Positions 17,354 through 27,656 of a stretch of 64,000 bases of DNA are shown one piece after another (the first letter of the stretch is position 1; each line of letters begins with the position of its first letter). The stretch is taken from positions 1-64,000 of the forward strand of contig NZ_JAMBOI010000008.1 of the NCBI RefSeq assembly GCF_023715535.1, written 5' to 3'. Below the pieces are notes generated by a model, which made no database searches, was not told where the DNA came from, and was given only the letters and a program-made list of their open reading frames with translations. The position numbers and the translations under genes were made by a program. The DNA comes from Sporosarcina luteola (GTDB lineage: Bacteria > Bacillota > Bacilli > Bacillales_A > Planococcaceae).

Positions 17354-17566
17354 TTATAGTTCTTGGTTTTCTCTTGCTTCGCGGCGTTCGCGCAAGATTC
17401 GTTCTTCCAGTTCACGTGTTTCCTCTTCCTGCTTTTTCGAGTTCCGCTTGATCCACATAAACGTGATCACAAGAAGAATCATGAAAAAGAAAAAGGAAAT
17501 TGCTGCTGGAATATATTCTGATTTATCTTCTGGAAAGTAAAGGAACGGCATAAGGAAAACGTTCAT
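17354..17566 (-). CDS. small single-pass membrane protein, unknown
   Basis: Seventy residues: a short N-terminus, one helix (about 19-38, IPAAISFFFFMILLVITFMW), then a strongly charged tail (RNSKKQEEETRELEERILRE) likely to form a coiled coil. The ATG follows AGGAAGTG at good spacing and a terminator follows the stop, supporting a real gene. I do not recognise the family. It lies 23 bp downstream of the cyclophilin lipoprotein gene and is probably co-transcribed. Confidence 0.65.
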   Translation of the reverse strand: MNVFLMPFLYFPEDKSEYIPAAISFFFFMILLVITFMWIKRNSKKQEEETRELEERILRERREARENQEL

Positions 17567-17589
17567 TTACGTACACTTCCTAACTTGTC

Positions 17590-18369
17590 TTATTTCTGAA
17601 GGATTTCGATTGACTCGATTGAAATTTCTTCAACCGGCTTGTCTGCTCTTCCTGTCTTAGCAGATGCAATCTTATCAACAATATCCATTCCTTCGATCAC
17701 TTGACCGAAAACCGTATGCTTCTGATCAAGGTGAGGAGTTCCGCCATTCTCTTCATACGCTTTGGCGATTTCTTCTGGCCAGCCACGTTCAGTAAGTTGT
17801 GTTGCTGTTCCCGGTGGAGTTGAAGCTTGCACGATGAAGAATTGGCTGCCGTTCGTGTTCGGACCAGCATTCGCCATCGACAATGCCCCTCTTAAATTGA
17901 ATAGATCCATCGTGAATTCATCCTCGAATGAATCACCGTAGATGCTTTCCCCACCCATACCTGTACCTGTCGGGTCGCCGCCTTGGATCATGAAATCTTT
18001 AATGACACGGTGGAAAATGATTCCGTCATAGTAACCGTTCTCTGCATGTTTCAAAAAGTTCTCGACTGTTTTTGGCGCTTGTTCTGGAAATAGTTTAATT
18101 TTAATCGGACCCATTGTCGTATTCATGACGACAAGAGCTTCGTTCGCTGCAACTTCATTCGATAATTGTGGATACATAGTAGTGGCCTCCTCATTGGTCG
18201 CTTCATCTGATGACTTGTCATCAGATAGTTGGTCTTGTACTTCGTCTTCATTTTGCGTAGTCGCCGATCCATTCGTTGCTTTTTCTTGCTCTTTTTGATC
18301 ACCTTGACCACAAGCCGCAAGCAGCAATACTAGAAAGATCGACAGGAAAGGTAGCGACATCTTTTTCAT
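17590..18369 (-). CDS. cyclophilin-type peptidyl-prolyl isomerase lipoprotein
   Basis: About 259 residues. The signal peptide ends with the lipobox LLLAACG, followed by a low-complexity acidic linker (about 22-65) and a cyclophilin domain (about 75-255) with [21 protein letters not shown] (shown in part: [14 protein letters not shown]), GSQFFIV and [14 protein letters not shown]. It should catalyse prolyl isomerisation on proteins outside the membrane; most Bacillota use PrsA for this, and their PpiB is cytoplasmic. The start at 18369 (MKKMSL) is 6 bp from AGGGTGA; the upstream ATG abuts the ribosome site. Confidence 0.9.
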   Translation of the reverse strand: MKKMSLPFLSIFLVLLLAACGQGDQKEQEKATNGSATTQNEDEVQDQLSDDKSSDEATNEEATTMYPQLSNEVAANEALVVMNTTMGPIKIKLFPEQAPKTVENFLKHAENGYYDGIIFHRVIKDFMIQGGDPTGTGMGGESIYGDSFEDEFTMDLFNLRGALSMANAGPNTNGSQFFIVQASTPPGTATQLTERGWPEEIAKAYEENGGTPHLDQKHTVFGQVIEGMDIVDKIASAKTGRADKPVEEISIESIEILQK

Positions 18370-18587
18370 AATCATTCACCCTGAAACAGTTTACCATAAC
18401 CCTATATTTTTTTCGATTGATAAGCATGAAATTTCCTTCGGGTTTCGAATTGTTCTATAATTGATGAATCATAGAAACGTTTACTGCCATCTAGCAAAGG
18501 GAATCTTTACTTTGATAAAGGATTTCCAATTAACTAATCGCCGTAGCGTTTCAAATTCGGCGGGTCATACGAAAGCGGGTCACTAAC

Positions 18588-19820
18588 ATGAATGTACAAA
18601 AACGGAATTTCATCATCATCTGGGTCGCAAACTTCCTCGTTGCCGGCACAATGACGATGATCATGCCTTTCCTATCTTTATACATAGAAACATTCGGAAA
18701 TCATTCGGATGCGTACGTCCAAAAATGGGCGGGATTGATTTTCGGGGCGACGTTCATAACGGCATTAATCATGTCACCGATTTGGGGACGGATTGCCGAT
18801 AAATACGGATTTAAACCGATATTGATTATTAATGGCTTCGGAATTGCAATATCCGTCTTTATGATGGGATTCGTCAATTCTGTCGAAACATTCTTCATCC
18901 TGCGGTTATTCAACGGAGTCGTCACCGGCTTCATACCGACATCACTCGCGTTTGTTTCATCCCAGACGGCAAGGGAAGAAGCCGGTAAAAAGCTCGGGAC
19001 GTTGCAAATGGGGAGTGTGACGGGGACTCTTTTTGGACCCGTGTTAGGCGGATTAATGGCAGATGCATTCGGATTCCAATATACATTCATCATCACTTCG
19101 CTTTCAGTCGTTGTGGCGGCCCTGATTGTTTTGTTTGGGATTAAAGAGCAAAAGAAAGTGAAAAATGAAAAGGCGATCAACTACTCTAGGAAAACGATAC
19201 TTGGCGGTTTGCTTCATCACCGATTGATGCTGAATGTCATGATCGTAACAGCGTTGATCCAAATCGGGAACTTCAGCATCCAACCGCTTCTTTCGCTTTA
19301 CGTGGCCGGTCTAACGGATTCAAAAAATGTCGCATTTCTGGCGGGTCTGACGTTTAGTGCCGCAGGGGTCGGCAATCTCCTTTTTGCCCGGAAATGGGGG
19401 AAAATGGGGGATGATATCGGATATGAGAAAGTGCTCGGTGCTCTGCTTCTCCTATCCTTCATCTTCATCATTCCGCAGGCTTTTGTCACGTCCATCTGGC
19501 AGTTGATGATTTGCCGGCTTCTGTTCGGGATTGCGATCGGCGGGATGATTCCTATCACGACTGCCCTCGTCAGGAGGGAAGCTCCTGTGCATATCCAAGG
19601 GGAAGTGATGGGTTATAATACCAGCTTTCGTTTCCTCGGCAATATTATCGGACCGATGTTCGGCGGGATTGTCAGTGGGTTTATCGGCATTTCGTCCGTG
19701 TTCATTTTGACGGGAGTCCTTTTCCTACTAGGATTTGGTTTCCTCTATTATGCAAAAAGAAAGCCCGTACAGGACTTTGAAGATTTTCTAGCGGAGGAGA
19801 ACAGACAAGCGAATATTTGA
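18588..19820 (+). CDS. yuxJ: MFS drug/metabolite exporter YuxJ
   Basis: A 410-residue, 12-helix major facilitator. It has the loop 2-3 motif GRIADKYGFKP, the helix-5 motif GPVLGGLMAD typical of drug/H+ antiporters, and a repeated GNIIGPMFGG in the second half. It resembles YuxJ/MdtG proteins. In B. subtilis yuxJ is followed by pbpD, exactly as here. Substrate unknown. Confidence 0.88.
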   Translation: MNVQKRNFIIIWVANFLVAGTMTMIMPFLSLYIETFGNHSDAYVQKWAGLIFGATFITALIMSPIWGRIADKYGFKPILIINGFGIAISVFMMGFVNSVETFFILRLFNGVVTGFIPTSLAFVSSQTAREEAGKKLGTLQMGSVTGTLFGPVLGGLMADAFGFQYTFIITSLSVVVAALIVLFGIKEQKKVKNEKAINYSRKTILGGLLHHRLMLNVMIVTALIQIGNFSIQPLLSLYVAGLTDSKNVAFLAGLTFSAAGVGNLLFARKWGKMGDDIGYEKVLGALLLLSFIFIIPQAFVTSIWQLMICRLLFGIAIGGMIPITTALVRREAPVHIQGEVMGYNTSFRFLGNIIGPMFGGIVSGFIGISSVFILTGVLFLLGFGFLYYAKRKPVQDFEDFLAEENRQANI

Positions 19821-19825
19821 GTTCA

Positions 19826-19861
19826 GCACATTTCCAAATAGGAAATGTGCTATTATTTTTT
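19826..19861 (+). terminator. terminator of yuxJ
   Basis: GCACATTTCC pairs with GGAAATGTGC, loop AAATA, followed by TATTATTTTTT. The pbpD start lies 20 bp further on. Confidence 0.9.
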
Positions 19862-19880
19862 CATAGGAAGGGGGGCTATT

Positions 19881-21740
19881 GTGAAAAGGCTCACGAGCTT
19901 TTTATTAATACTAATGATGATTCCCCTGCTCTATTTCATTCAGCAAGGCGTTGCAAAAGAATGGTCGGAAGCGCAGGTCTTGAAAAATACAATCGGTGAA
20001 ACGATTGAACTTACCGAACCATCCATCAGCATCCCAATATCGATGACTGATCGGAACGGCAAGATCTTTGCCGAGGAGTATGTGGAATGGAGACAACCGC
20101 TCCCGTTGGATTCGATTCCCGTTTTTATTCAGCAACTATTCCTAATTAGTGAGGACCAAGGATTTTTTGAGCATAAAGGGTATGATGTCGCGGCAATTGT
20201 TCGTGCCTTCGCCGTCAATGCGAGAAGTGAAGACATGAGCCAGGGAGCCTCGACAATCACTCAGCAAGTTGTCAGGATGCGGTTCCTGACGACCGAAAAG
20301 ACATATGAACGTAAATTCAAAGAGTTGCTATACGCAGCGGAACTTGAAAAACAGTCGACAAAAGATGACATCCTCAGTATGTATTTGAATGAAATGTTTT
20401 TCGGCAATCAAGTATATGGGGTCGGAGCGGCCGCCACTTATTATTTCAATCGTCCGCTTGATCAACTAAGTCCTGCGGAAATGGCATTCATTGCTGCAAT
20501 TCCGAACAACCCTTCCAAATACGACCCACTGCGTCATTTCGACCTGACAAAAAAGCGGCAAGAGCTTCTCTTATCCGTCCTATCAGCGAACGGCGTCATT
20601 ACGGAACAGGAATCCGAAACGTGGAAGCAGGAAGAGATCGTCCTGAATGTGAAGGCCAAGGCAAATAAATTCAACATGTATAGCTCATACGTATTAGCCG
20701 AGCTGGAAGAATTGATCGGTCATTCTGAAGGGTTCACGGCATCAATCGCAGCTTCAACTACACAAAGTGAAAGGCAATCGAAAATCGAAGCTCTGAAAAA
20801 ACGGACTGCGGATGTAATCGCGGACGGAATCCAAATTGAAACGGCCCTGGATCCCGTAAAGCAAAAACATGATGAAGCCTCCCTGTCTTCCCTATTGAGA
20901 ATGAGGGATTTACAGGCGGGGGCAGCCGTGATTGATAATACGAAAAAAGAAATCGTGAGCATCTATGGGGGCAATGGTTTTCGCAAAGGGGACTTCAACA
21001 GGTCCTACCAGGCTGTCAGACAGCCCGGCTCTGCTATAAAGCCATTGCTTGTCTACGCCCCTTATCTTGAGAGCGGACCTTACAAGGAGAGTACACCAAT
21101 CGACAGCAGCAATATTTGCATCGGCTCATACTGCCCCACGAATATTGGCGGCTATACATTCGGGATGACAACCGTGAAGGAAGCATTCCGACGTAGTCAT
21201 AACACAGCGGCAGTGCGTTTGTTCCGTAAAGTGGGAATTGAAGAAGCTTTTAGTCATTTAACAATCTTCGGTTTCAAAAATGTAACCGAAGAGGATTACA
21301 CCTACCCCGCCGCTCTCGGAGGATTCCATAGAGGAGTAACACCTCTCGAACTCGCTTCCGCCTATTCCAGTTTCTTCAATGGCATGTATTCAACTCCCCA
21401 TGCAATCAGAGCTGTGAAGGACCGGGAAGGGAAGACACTTTACGAATGGAAAGACGAACCGGTGAGAGCATGGTCCCCCTCGACCGTCACGACAGTCCGT
21501 AATTTAATGGAAGACGTCATATTGAATGGGACCGGGAAAGGAATCCGCTACACGACAACGTATACAGGCGCTAAAACAGGAACGACAGACCACTACAAAG
21601 ACTTGTGGGTTGCTGGAATGAACGATCAGTACACAACAGCCGTATGGATCGGATACGACAAACCCGCCTCCCTCCAACGCCTAAGCAACCAGAAAATACA
21701 CCTGCGGGCTTTTAATGAATTGCTGTATATCCCAAAGTGA
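19881..21740 (+). CDS. pbpD: class A penicillin-binding protein 4 (PbpD)
   Basis: A 619-residue bifunctional peptidoglycan synthase. An N-terminal membrane anchor (about 5-22) is followed by a GT51 glycosyltransferase (about 60-240) with SEDQGFFEHKG, GASTITQQ and YLNEMFFGNQVYG. The transpeptidase domain (about 350-610) has SxxK in PGSAIKPL, SxN in RRSHNTA and KTG in GAKTGTTD. The GTG at 19881 follows GGAAGGGGGG; the longer ORF starts inside the upstream terminator. Synteny with yuxJ and yufK supports PbpD. Confidence 0.95.
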   Translation: MKRLTSFLLILMMIPLLYFIQQGVAKEWSEAQVLKNTIGETIELTEPSISIPISMTDRNGKIFAEEYVEWRQPLPLDSIPVFIQQLFLISEDQGFFEHKGYDVAAIVRAFAVNARSEDMSQGASTITQQVVRMRFLTTEKTYERKFKELLYAAELEKQSTKDDILSMYLNEMFFGNQVYGVGAAATYYFNRPLDQLSPAEMAFIAAIPNNPSKYDPLRHFDLTKKRQELLLSVLSANGVITEQESETWKQEEIVLNVKAKANKFNMYSSYVLAELEELIGHSEGFTASIAASTTQSERQSKIEALKKRTADVIADGIQIETALDPVKQKHDEASLSSLLRMRDLQAGAAVIDNTKKEIVSIYGGNGFRKGDFNRSYQAVRQPGSAIKPLLVYAPYLESGPYKESTPIDSSNICIGSYCPTNIGGYTFGMTTVKEAFRRSHNTAAVRLFRKVGIEEAFSHLTIFGFKNVTEEDYTYPAALGGFHRGVTPLELASAYSSFFNGMYSTPHAIRAVKDREGKTLYEWKDEPVRAWSPSTVTTVRNLMEDVILNGTGKGIRYTTTYTGAKTGTTDHYKDLWVAGMNDQYTTAVWIGYDKPASLQRLSNQKIHLRAFNELLYIPK

Positions 21741-21742
21741 AA

Positions 21743-21790
21743 AAAGTCGTTGAAACGCCATGCTTAGTGGCCATTTCAACGACTTTTTTT
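21743..21790. terminator. bidirectional terminator after pbpD
   Basis: AAAAAGTCGTTGAAA pairs with TTTCAACGACTTTTTTT, with runs on both sides. It serves pbpD and the convergent yufK. Confidence 0.88.
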
Positions 21791-21808
21791 AATAGTGAAT
21801 CAACAAAA

Positions 21809-22369
21809 TCACACCACCGGAAGACTCGCAAGAACCCCGTTATAAAGCTTCAATACTATGTAAATGATCCCAGTTAAAAAGATGCCCCAAACAAGAATTT
21901 CAAAAACCAACAAACCTACCATGCTTGGCATCGTCATGAACTTGCTCAACTTGAACATAGTAAAGATAAAGTAGACAAATGTCGTCAACAGGAAAACCGC
22001 CAGCAGAATCTTCACCGACTGTATCCCGCCTACCGAAGCGAGCGCACCGATAAAATAGATGAGATTACCGCTTTTCGCTTCACTATACGACTCCCCTACT
22101 GCATCAATCGAAAAGAACAACATCGCTGTTTCATGAATTGTTTCCGCAATTAGCTTCAACGCCGAAAACATCATAAAAAAAGCAAGCGAATAAATGACAA
22201 GAAGAAAAAGGCGCAGCTGTGTATCCGTCAGAAATTCCCGCATGCCTGCATAAAGACCGATCTGGCCGAAGAAAACAATCGATGCACTCACCATATAGAC
22301 ACCGAACGTTAAACTGAAAAGAATAATCGTCAAAAACGGCAAATAGCCATAAAGATAAGGATTTCTCAA
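21809..22369 (-). CDS. yufK: integral membrane protein YufK
   Basis: A 186-residue protein with about five hydrophobic helices. Start MRNPYLYGYLPFLTIILFS and length match YufK (about 185 residues), which lies between pbpD/yuxK and mrp in B. subtilis. Function unknown. Divergent from mrpA across a 164 bp gap. Confidence 0.8.
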   Translation of the reverse strand: MRNPYLYGYLPFLTIILFSLTFGVYMVSASIVFFGQIGLYAGMREFLTDTQLRLFLLVIYSLAFFMMFSALKLIAETIHETAMLFFSIDAVGESYSEAKSGNLIYFIGALASVGGIQSVKILLAVFLLTTFVYFIFTMFKLSKFMTMPSMVGLLVFEILVWGIFLTGIIYIVLKLYNGVLASLPVV

Positions 22370-22533
22370 TCTGACACCCCGAACGCAAATATTTTATCTT
22401 TCCCTATAATATAGGAAGAGAAACCAATTTCGCAACGATTGTCTAATTGTTCCCTATGCAAGCCCTTGCAATTTACGTTATACTTTAAAACAATGTAAAT
22501 AATAATGATTCACTCATTGGAAGGAGGATTACT

Positions 22534-24942
22534 TTGGAATTCGTATTACTGATTTTCCTGCCGATCGTGGCGGCCTTGTTCATACCATTCCTATTCAGAA
22601 AGATAAAAGGTATACATACTGGTTGGTTCGTATTAATCGTCCCCGTTGTTTTATTCATTTATTATACAACGTTCATCAAAACGACGATGGACGGTGGACA
22701 TGCCTTATCTGAACTACAATGGATTCCAACGCTTGGCATCTCATTCGTATCCTATTTGGATGGGTTGAGTATTTTATTCTCCCTGCTGATTACAGGGATC
22801 GGGGCACTCGTTGTATTGTATTCAATCTTTTACTTGGATAGGAACAAAGAGAAGCTAGGCAACTTCTACGTCTATCTTCTTCTTTTTATGAGCGCAATGC
22901 TCGGGGTCGTCCAATCGGATAATGTTATTTCGCTCTATCTGTTTTGGGAGCTGACATCCATTTCATCATTTTTATTGATCGGTTATTGGTTCACCCGTGA
23001 CGGTTCCAGATTCGGTGCATTGAAATCGATGATGGTAACTGTATTCGGCGGTCTGATGATGCTTGGAGGGTTCGTCCTTCTAGGAATTATGGGAGGCACG
23101 TTCTCCATTCGGGAATTGATTGCCGGATCCTCCTCATTTGCGGGACATGAATACTTCACTTTGGCTCTTGTGCTTATTTTGCTAGGAGCTTTCACGAAAT
23201 CCGCACAATTTCCTTTTTACATTTGGTTGCCCGATGCAATGGAAGCGCCTACACCTGTCAGTGCATACTTGCACTCAGCGACAATGGTCAAGGCGGGATT
23301 ATATCTTGTTGCCCGATTCACTCCGATTTTCGCAGTATCGGAAGTGTGGATCTGGCTCGTAACAGGTATTGGATTGCTGACGTTGTTCTGGGGCTCACTC
23401 TTCGCGGTGAAACAAACGGATCTAAAGGCAATTCTCGCGTTTTCAACGGTCAGTCAGCTCGGTTTGATCATGTCTCTTCTAGGTGCCGGTGCGATTACGT
23501 TCCACGTGGATGAAGCGTTATTCTCCTTTGCAATGTTCGCTGCCATTTTCCATCTGATCAACCATGCAACATTCAAAGGCAGCTTATTCATGATTGCTGG
23601 AATCGTCGACCATGAAACAGGGACCCGAGATATCCGGAAACTTGGCGGTCTGATGAGCATCATGCCTGTCAGTTTCACTGTTGCATTCATCGGTTCCATG
23701 TCGATGGCGGGCTTGCCGCCATTCAATGGATTCCTGAGTAAAGAGATGTTCTTACAATCGATGCTTGCAATCCGTCATTTTGAACTATTCAATTTCGCCA
23801 CATGGGGGATCGTCTTCCCTGTCGTTGCGTGGATAGCAAGTGTATTCACATTCATTTACAGCGTTTACTTTGTGTTCAAGACATTCACCGGAAAACGGAA
23901 ATTTGAAACGTTGCCGCTCGAGCCTCATGAAGCACCTGTCGGGATGCTCATATCCCCGGTGATTCTAGCAATGCTTGTCGTCGGGATCTTCTTCATTCCG
24001 AATGTTGTCGGGAAGTGGCTCGTTAAGCCTGCTGTCATGGCAATCCAGCCTTACCAATATTCCCATCCTTCGGAAGTAGAAGTTCATGTTTCAGCGTGGC
24101 ACGGCTTCGCATCTGTAGAACTGTGGATGACGGTTGGAATCATTCTTATCGGCGGCCTTCTTTACTTGTCGCTGTCGAAATGGCAGAAATTCTACGGTAT
24201 TCAACCTGAGTCACTGTCCTTGAATGGATTATATGACGCAACAATGACGTTCAGTGAAAAAGGAATGAACAGGATATCCCGCTTATACATGACGGGGCTT
24301 ATCCGTACGTACCTACTGTACATCTTCGCTTTCTTTTCCATTACGACGATAGCGATGCTCTTCCTACAAGATGCATTTGTCGTGGACATGTCCAGCTTTT
24401 CAAAAATAAGTGTGTACGGTGTAATTAATGCCGTCATTCTTCTACTAGCAGTCGCTTTCGTTTTGCTTTCCAAAACGAGGCTCGGGGCGATTATTTCGCT
24501 CGGCGCAGTAGGCTACTCGGTCGCACTGTTCTTCGTCATTTTCAAAGCACCAGATTTAGCACTTACACAATTGGTCATTGAAACAGTATCGGTTGCTCTG
24601 TTCCTATTGGCATTCCAACGTTTGCCAAAGTTATCCGATCATGGAGAAACGAAAAGCAATAAGCTGGTTAACGGCATTATTGCTCTCGGAGTCGGCGTGA
24701 CTGTGACGCTAGTTGCATTGTCTTCCCATTCACAGAAACTTGTCGCTTCCATTTCCCAATATTACAAAGACACTGTCGAAACGGAAGCCGGTGGAGGGAA
24801 TATCGTTAACGTTATCCTCGTGGACTACCGTGGATTCGATACTTTATTTGAAATCGCTGTCTTGGCGATTGCCGGAATCGGCGTTCTAGGAATGATTAAA
24901 CTTCGTTTGGCGAGAAAGGAGAGTACAGATGAAAACAAATGA
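22534..24942 (+). CDS. mrpA: Mrp Na+/H+ antiporter subunit A
   Basis: An 802-residue, ~20-helix subunit, the largest of the Mrp complex and homologous to complex I NuoL. It has the proton-channel glutamate region (YLFWELTSISSFLLIGYW), QFPFYIWLPDAMEAPTPVSA and LHSATMVKAGLYL. The C-terminal part carries an MrpB-like extension (KAPDLALTQLVIETVSVALF). TTG start after AAGGAGG at 7 bp. First gene of a complete, overlapping mrpA-G operon for Na+ expulsion and pH homeostasis. Confidence 0.97.
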   Translation: MEFVLLIFLPIVAALFIPFLFRKIKGIHTGWFVLIVPVVLFIYYTTFIKTTMDGGHALSELQWIPTLGISFVSYLDGLSILFSLLITGIGALVVLYSIFYLDRNKEKLGNFYVYLLLFMSAMLGVVQSDNVISLYLFWELTSISSFLLIGYWFTRDGSRFGALKSMMVTVFGGLMMLGGFVLLGIMGGTFSIRELIAGSSSFAGHEYFTLALVLILLGAFTKSAQFPFYIWLPDAMEAPTPVSAYLHSATMVKAGLYLVARFTPIFAVSEVWIWLVTGIGLLTLFWGSLFAVKQTDLKAILAFSTVSQLGLIMSLLGAGAITFHVDEALFSFAMFAAIFHLINHATFKGSLFMIAGIVDHETGTRDIRKLGGLMSIMPVSFTVAFIGSMSMAGLPPFNGFLSKEMFLQSMLAIRHFELFNFATWGIVFPVVAWIASVFTFIYSVYFVFKTFTGKRKFETLPLEPHEAPVGMLISPVILAMLVVGIFFIPNVVGKWLVKPAVMAIQPYQYSHPSEVEVHVSAWHGFASVELWMTVGIILIGGLLYLSLSKWQKFYGIQPESLSLNGLYDATMTFSEKGMNRISRLYMTGLIRTYLLYIFAFFSITTIAMLFLQDAFVVDMSSFSKISVYGVINAVILLLAVAFVLLSKTRLGAIISLGAVGYSVALFFVIFKAPDLALTQLVIETVSVALFLLAFQRLPKLSDHGETKSNKLVNGIIALGVGVTVTLVALSSHSQKLVASISQYYKDTVETEAGGGNIVNVILVDYRGFDTLFEIAVLAIAGIGVLGMIKLRLARKESTDENK

Positions 24943-25351
24943 CGTCATTTTACAGACGACGACAAAAGTTATATTTTTCATCATTTTCCTTTTTTCCATC
25001 CATATTTTCTTTGCAGGGCATTATACACCGGGTGGAGGTTTCGTCGGCGGCTTACTGACAACAGGGGCAATCGTCCTCCTATTGTTAGCCTTTGATTTGA
25101 ATACCGTGCAGAAAGCATTGCCATTCAATTTCACGATCATGACTGCGATCGGGTTGCTATTGGCGCTCGGGACAGCAGCTGGTTCGATCTTCTTTAATGT
25201 CCCGTTCTTCACACATGCTTTCGATGACTTTTCCTTGCCATTATTCGGGGTGACTTCCCTTCACACGGCGATGGTGTTTGACGCGGGTGTCTTCCTCGTC
25301 GTCGTCGGTGCGGCTATTACAATCATCCAGTCAATTGGAGGGGATTCGTAA
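24929..25351 (+). CDS. mrpB: Mrp antiporter subunit B
   Basis: A 140-residue, four-helix subunit with HYTPGGGFVGGLLTTGAIV and a conserved HAFDDFSLPLFGVTSLHTAMVFD (second part: FGVTSLHTAMVFD). Starts 14 bp inside mrpA and ends at the mrpC start, so translation is coupled. Confidence 0.96.
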   Translation: MKTNDVILQTTTKVIFFIIFLFSIHIFFAGHYTPGGGFVGGLLTTGAIVLLLLAFDLNTVQKALPFNFTIMTAIGLLLALGTAAGSIFFNVPFFTHAFDDFSLPLFGVTSLHTAMVFDAGVFLVVVGAAITIIQSIGGDS

Positions 25352-25692
25352 TGGAATTGGTAGTGGCTATTTTAATCGGTGTGTTGTTCACCGCTGCAGT
25401 TTACTTGATCTTATCGAGAAGTCTATTGAAAATTATCATCGGCACGGGTTTGTTAAGCCATGGCGCCCATTTGCTCCTCCTGACGATGGGTGGGCTTGGA
25501 GGGCTTGCTCCGCCGGTCATTTCGGAAGGCGTTACGGACTTTGCAGATCCACTGCCGCAAGCGCTCATTTTAACAGCAATTGTCATCAGCTTCGGTGTGA
25601 CAGCCTTCATGCTCGTCATGGCTTACCGTGCTTATGCTGTTCATAAAACCGATGACATGAATCAACTGAAAGGAAATGATGAACATGATTAA
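25351..25692 (+). CDS. mrpC: Mrp antiporter subunit C
   Basis: A 113-residue, three-helix NuoK-like subunit. GTGLLSHGAHLLLLTMGG and DPLPQALILTAIVISFG are typical MrpC motifs. Its ATG overlaps the mrpB stop by one base. Confidence 0.96.
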   Translation: MELVVAILIGVLFTAAVYLILSRSLLKIIIGTGLLSHGAHLLLLTMGGLGGLAPPVISEGVTDFADPLPQALILTAIVISFGVTAFMLVMAYRAYAVHKTDDMNQLKGNDEHD

Positions 25693-27163
25693 CTTACCTT
25701 TATTACCGATCATCCTCCCTTTCCTTTTTGCGATTCTGATGCTGTTCTTTAAAGAGAATGTCCGAATCCAACGAGCGCTGTCATTGGTCGGTGTCATCAT
25801 CAGCCTGATCGCTTCGTTCTACTTGCTAGTAACCGTCAAGTCGGAAGGGGTTCTAGCTGTCACGCTCGGCAGTTGGCCTGCCCCGTTCGGAATATCGATG
25901 GTTTCGGACATGTTCTCCGCATTGCTAGTGACGACAACTCTATTGATAACATTGTTCGTAGTTGTCTACAGCTTCACCGCAATAGGCGAAGAGCGGGAAA
26001 AGTTCTTCTACTATCCTGCCATCCTGTTCATGGTGACGGGTGTGAACGGCGCTTTCACGACAGGCGATATATTCAATATGTTTGTCTTTTTTGAAGTGTT
26101 GCTGATTGCATCTTACTTATTGATCGTCCTTGGCGGCGAAAAGAAGCAGTTGCGTGAATCGATCAAGTACATACTTGTCAATGTCGTTTCTTCAGCGCTA
26201 TTCGTTATTACAGTTGCTTATCTTTATTCAGTCGTCGGTACGTTGAACATGGCTGATATTTCTGTAAAGATTGCGGAGGTCGGCCAACCGGGAATCATTA
26301 CGGTGATTGCAGTTCTCATGCTGATCGTATTTGGGGTAAAAGGAGCGATATTCCCCCTCTACTTCTGGTTGCCTGGATCATACGCAGCACCGCCTGTCCC
26401 AGTGCTCGCCCTATTTGGTGCGTTGCTGACAAAAGTCGGTGTGTACGCAATTATGAGGACATATACATTGTTTTTCACCCACAATGTCGGAGTCACCCAT
26501 GAAATCTTAATGGTTGTATCTGTCCTGACGGTTATCGTCGGCTGCGTTGGAGCATTGGCGTACTTCGACTTGAAGCAGATTATCATTTATAACATCGTCA
26601 TTGCGGTCGGAGTCATCCTATTCGGAGCCGCTCAAATGAATGAAGCCGGCATTTCAGGCGCCATTTTCTACTTGGTGCACGACATGCTTATAAAAGGGGC
26701 ATTATTCCTTTTAATCGGCATCATCATTTATGTCACCGGTACGTCGAATTTGCGGAAAATGGGTGGATTGATGAAAACCCATGCTCCGCTTGGATGGTTC
26801 TACTTGATTGCAGCCTTCGGGTTGGCAGGCATTCCGCCGTTAAGTGGTTTCATCGGCAAATTGCTCATTGCACAAGGTGCATTTGAAGCGGGCAATGTTT
26901 GGGGAAGCATCATTATCCTCGCGTCCAGCTTGATCGTGCTGCTCTCTGTGATCCGTATTTTCATCTACGCGTTCTGGGGAGAGCCAATGGAACTGCCTAA
27001 AACGAAAAGGAAGCCTTACGCGCGCATGATGCTTCCGACAATCGTGCTAGTCGTCCTATCGGTCCTTTACGGGGTCGGCACAGAATGGCTCATTCCATAC
27101 GTGACAGACGCCACGGACGTATTACTACAACCATCCATCTATATTGATGCGGTGTTAAAGTAA
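25679..27163 (+). CDS. mrpD: Mrp antiporter subunit D
   Basis: A NuoN/NuoM-like proton-translocating subunit of about 494 residues. It has FFEVLLIASYLLIVLGG (channel Glu), FGVKGAIFPLYFWLPGSY and VHDMLIKGALFLL. The first in-frame ATG (25676) is 2 bp from AAGGA, so ATG 25679 or 25685 is preferred. Overlaps the end of mrpC. Confidence 0.96.
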   Translation: MNMINLPLLPIILPFLFAILMLFFKENVRIQRALSLVGVIISLIASFYLLVTVKSEGVLAVTLGSWPAPFGISMVSDMFSALLVTTTLLITLFVVVYSFTAIGEEREKFFYYPAILFMVTGVNGAFTTGDIFNMFVFFEVLLIASYLLIVLGGEKKQLRESIKYILVNVVSSALFVITVAYLYSVVGTLNMADISVKIAEVGQPGIITVIAVLMLIVFGVKGAIFPLYFWLPGSYAAPPVPVLALFGALLTKVGVYAIMRTYTLFFTHNVGVTHEILMVVSVLTVIVGCVGALAYFDLKQIIIYNIVIAVGVILFGAAQMNEAGISGAIFYLVHDMLIKGALFLLIGIIIYVTGTSNLRKMGGLMKTHAPLGWFYLIAAFGLAGIPPLSGFIGKLLIAQGAFEAGNVWGSIIILASSLIVLLSVIRIFIYAFWGEPMELPKTKRKPYARMMLPTIVLVVLSVLYGVGTEWLIPYVTDATDVLLQPSIYIDAVLK

Positions 27164-27176
27164 GGAGTAGATGTCG

Positions 27177-27656
27177 ATGGCATTTCAAATACTATTGAAC
27201 TTTTTTATCGCCGTCATTTGGATGTTTATGAATTCCTCAGTGACTGCGTCAACTTTCATCATTGGTTATTTAATCGGTTTGATCCTAATTATCATAACGA
27301 GAAGATTTTTCAACTCCAGGCTATATGTTTGGCGACTTTGGGCGGCCATTAAATTGACGCTCCTGTTCTTCAAAGAATTGACGCTTTCAAATATTTCTGT
27401 TCTGATGCTTGTCATTCGTCCTAAACTAAAGCTCCAGCCGATGATTTTCGCCATGCCGACCGAGCTAGAGCAAGATTGGGAAATTACACTTTTATCGAGT
27501 TTGATCACATTGACGCCTGGAACGATCGTACTTCATGTATCCGACGATCAACGGACTTTATACATCCACGCAATCGATGTGGATGATGTAGATGAGGCGA
27601 TTGATTCGATAAAAAATTCATTTGAAAAAGCGATTATGGAGGTGAGCCGAGCATGA
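27177..27656 (+). CDS. mrpE: Mrp antiporter subunit E
   Basis: About 159 residues: two N-terminal helices, then a cytoplasmic domain with LITLTPGTIVLHVSDD, the conserved MrpE motif. The ATG at 27177 is 9 bp from AAGGAG, while the ATG at 27171 is 3 bp away. Confidence 0.93.
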   Translation: MAFQILLNFFIAVIWMFMNSSVTASTFIIGYLIGLILIIITRRFFNSRLYVWRLWAAIKLTLLFFKELTLSNISVLMLVIRPKLKLQPMIFAMPTELEQDWEITLLSSLITLTPGTIVLHVSDDQRTLYIHAIDVDDVDEAIDSIKNSFEKAIMEVSRA

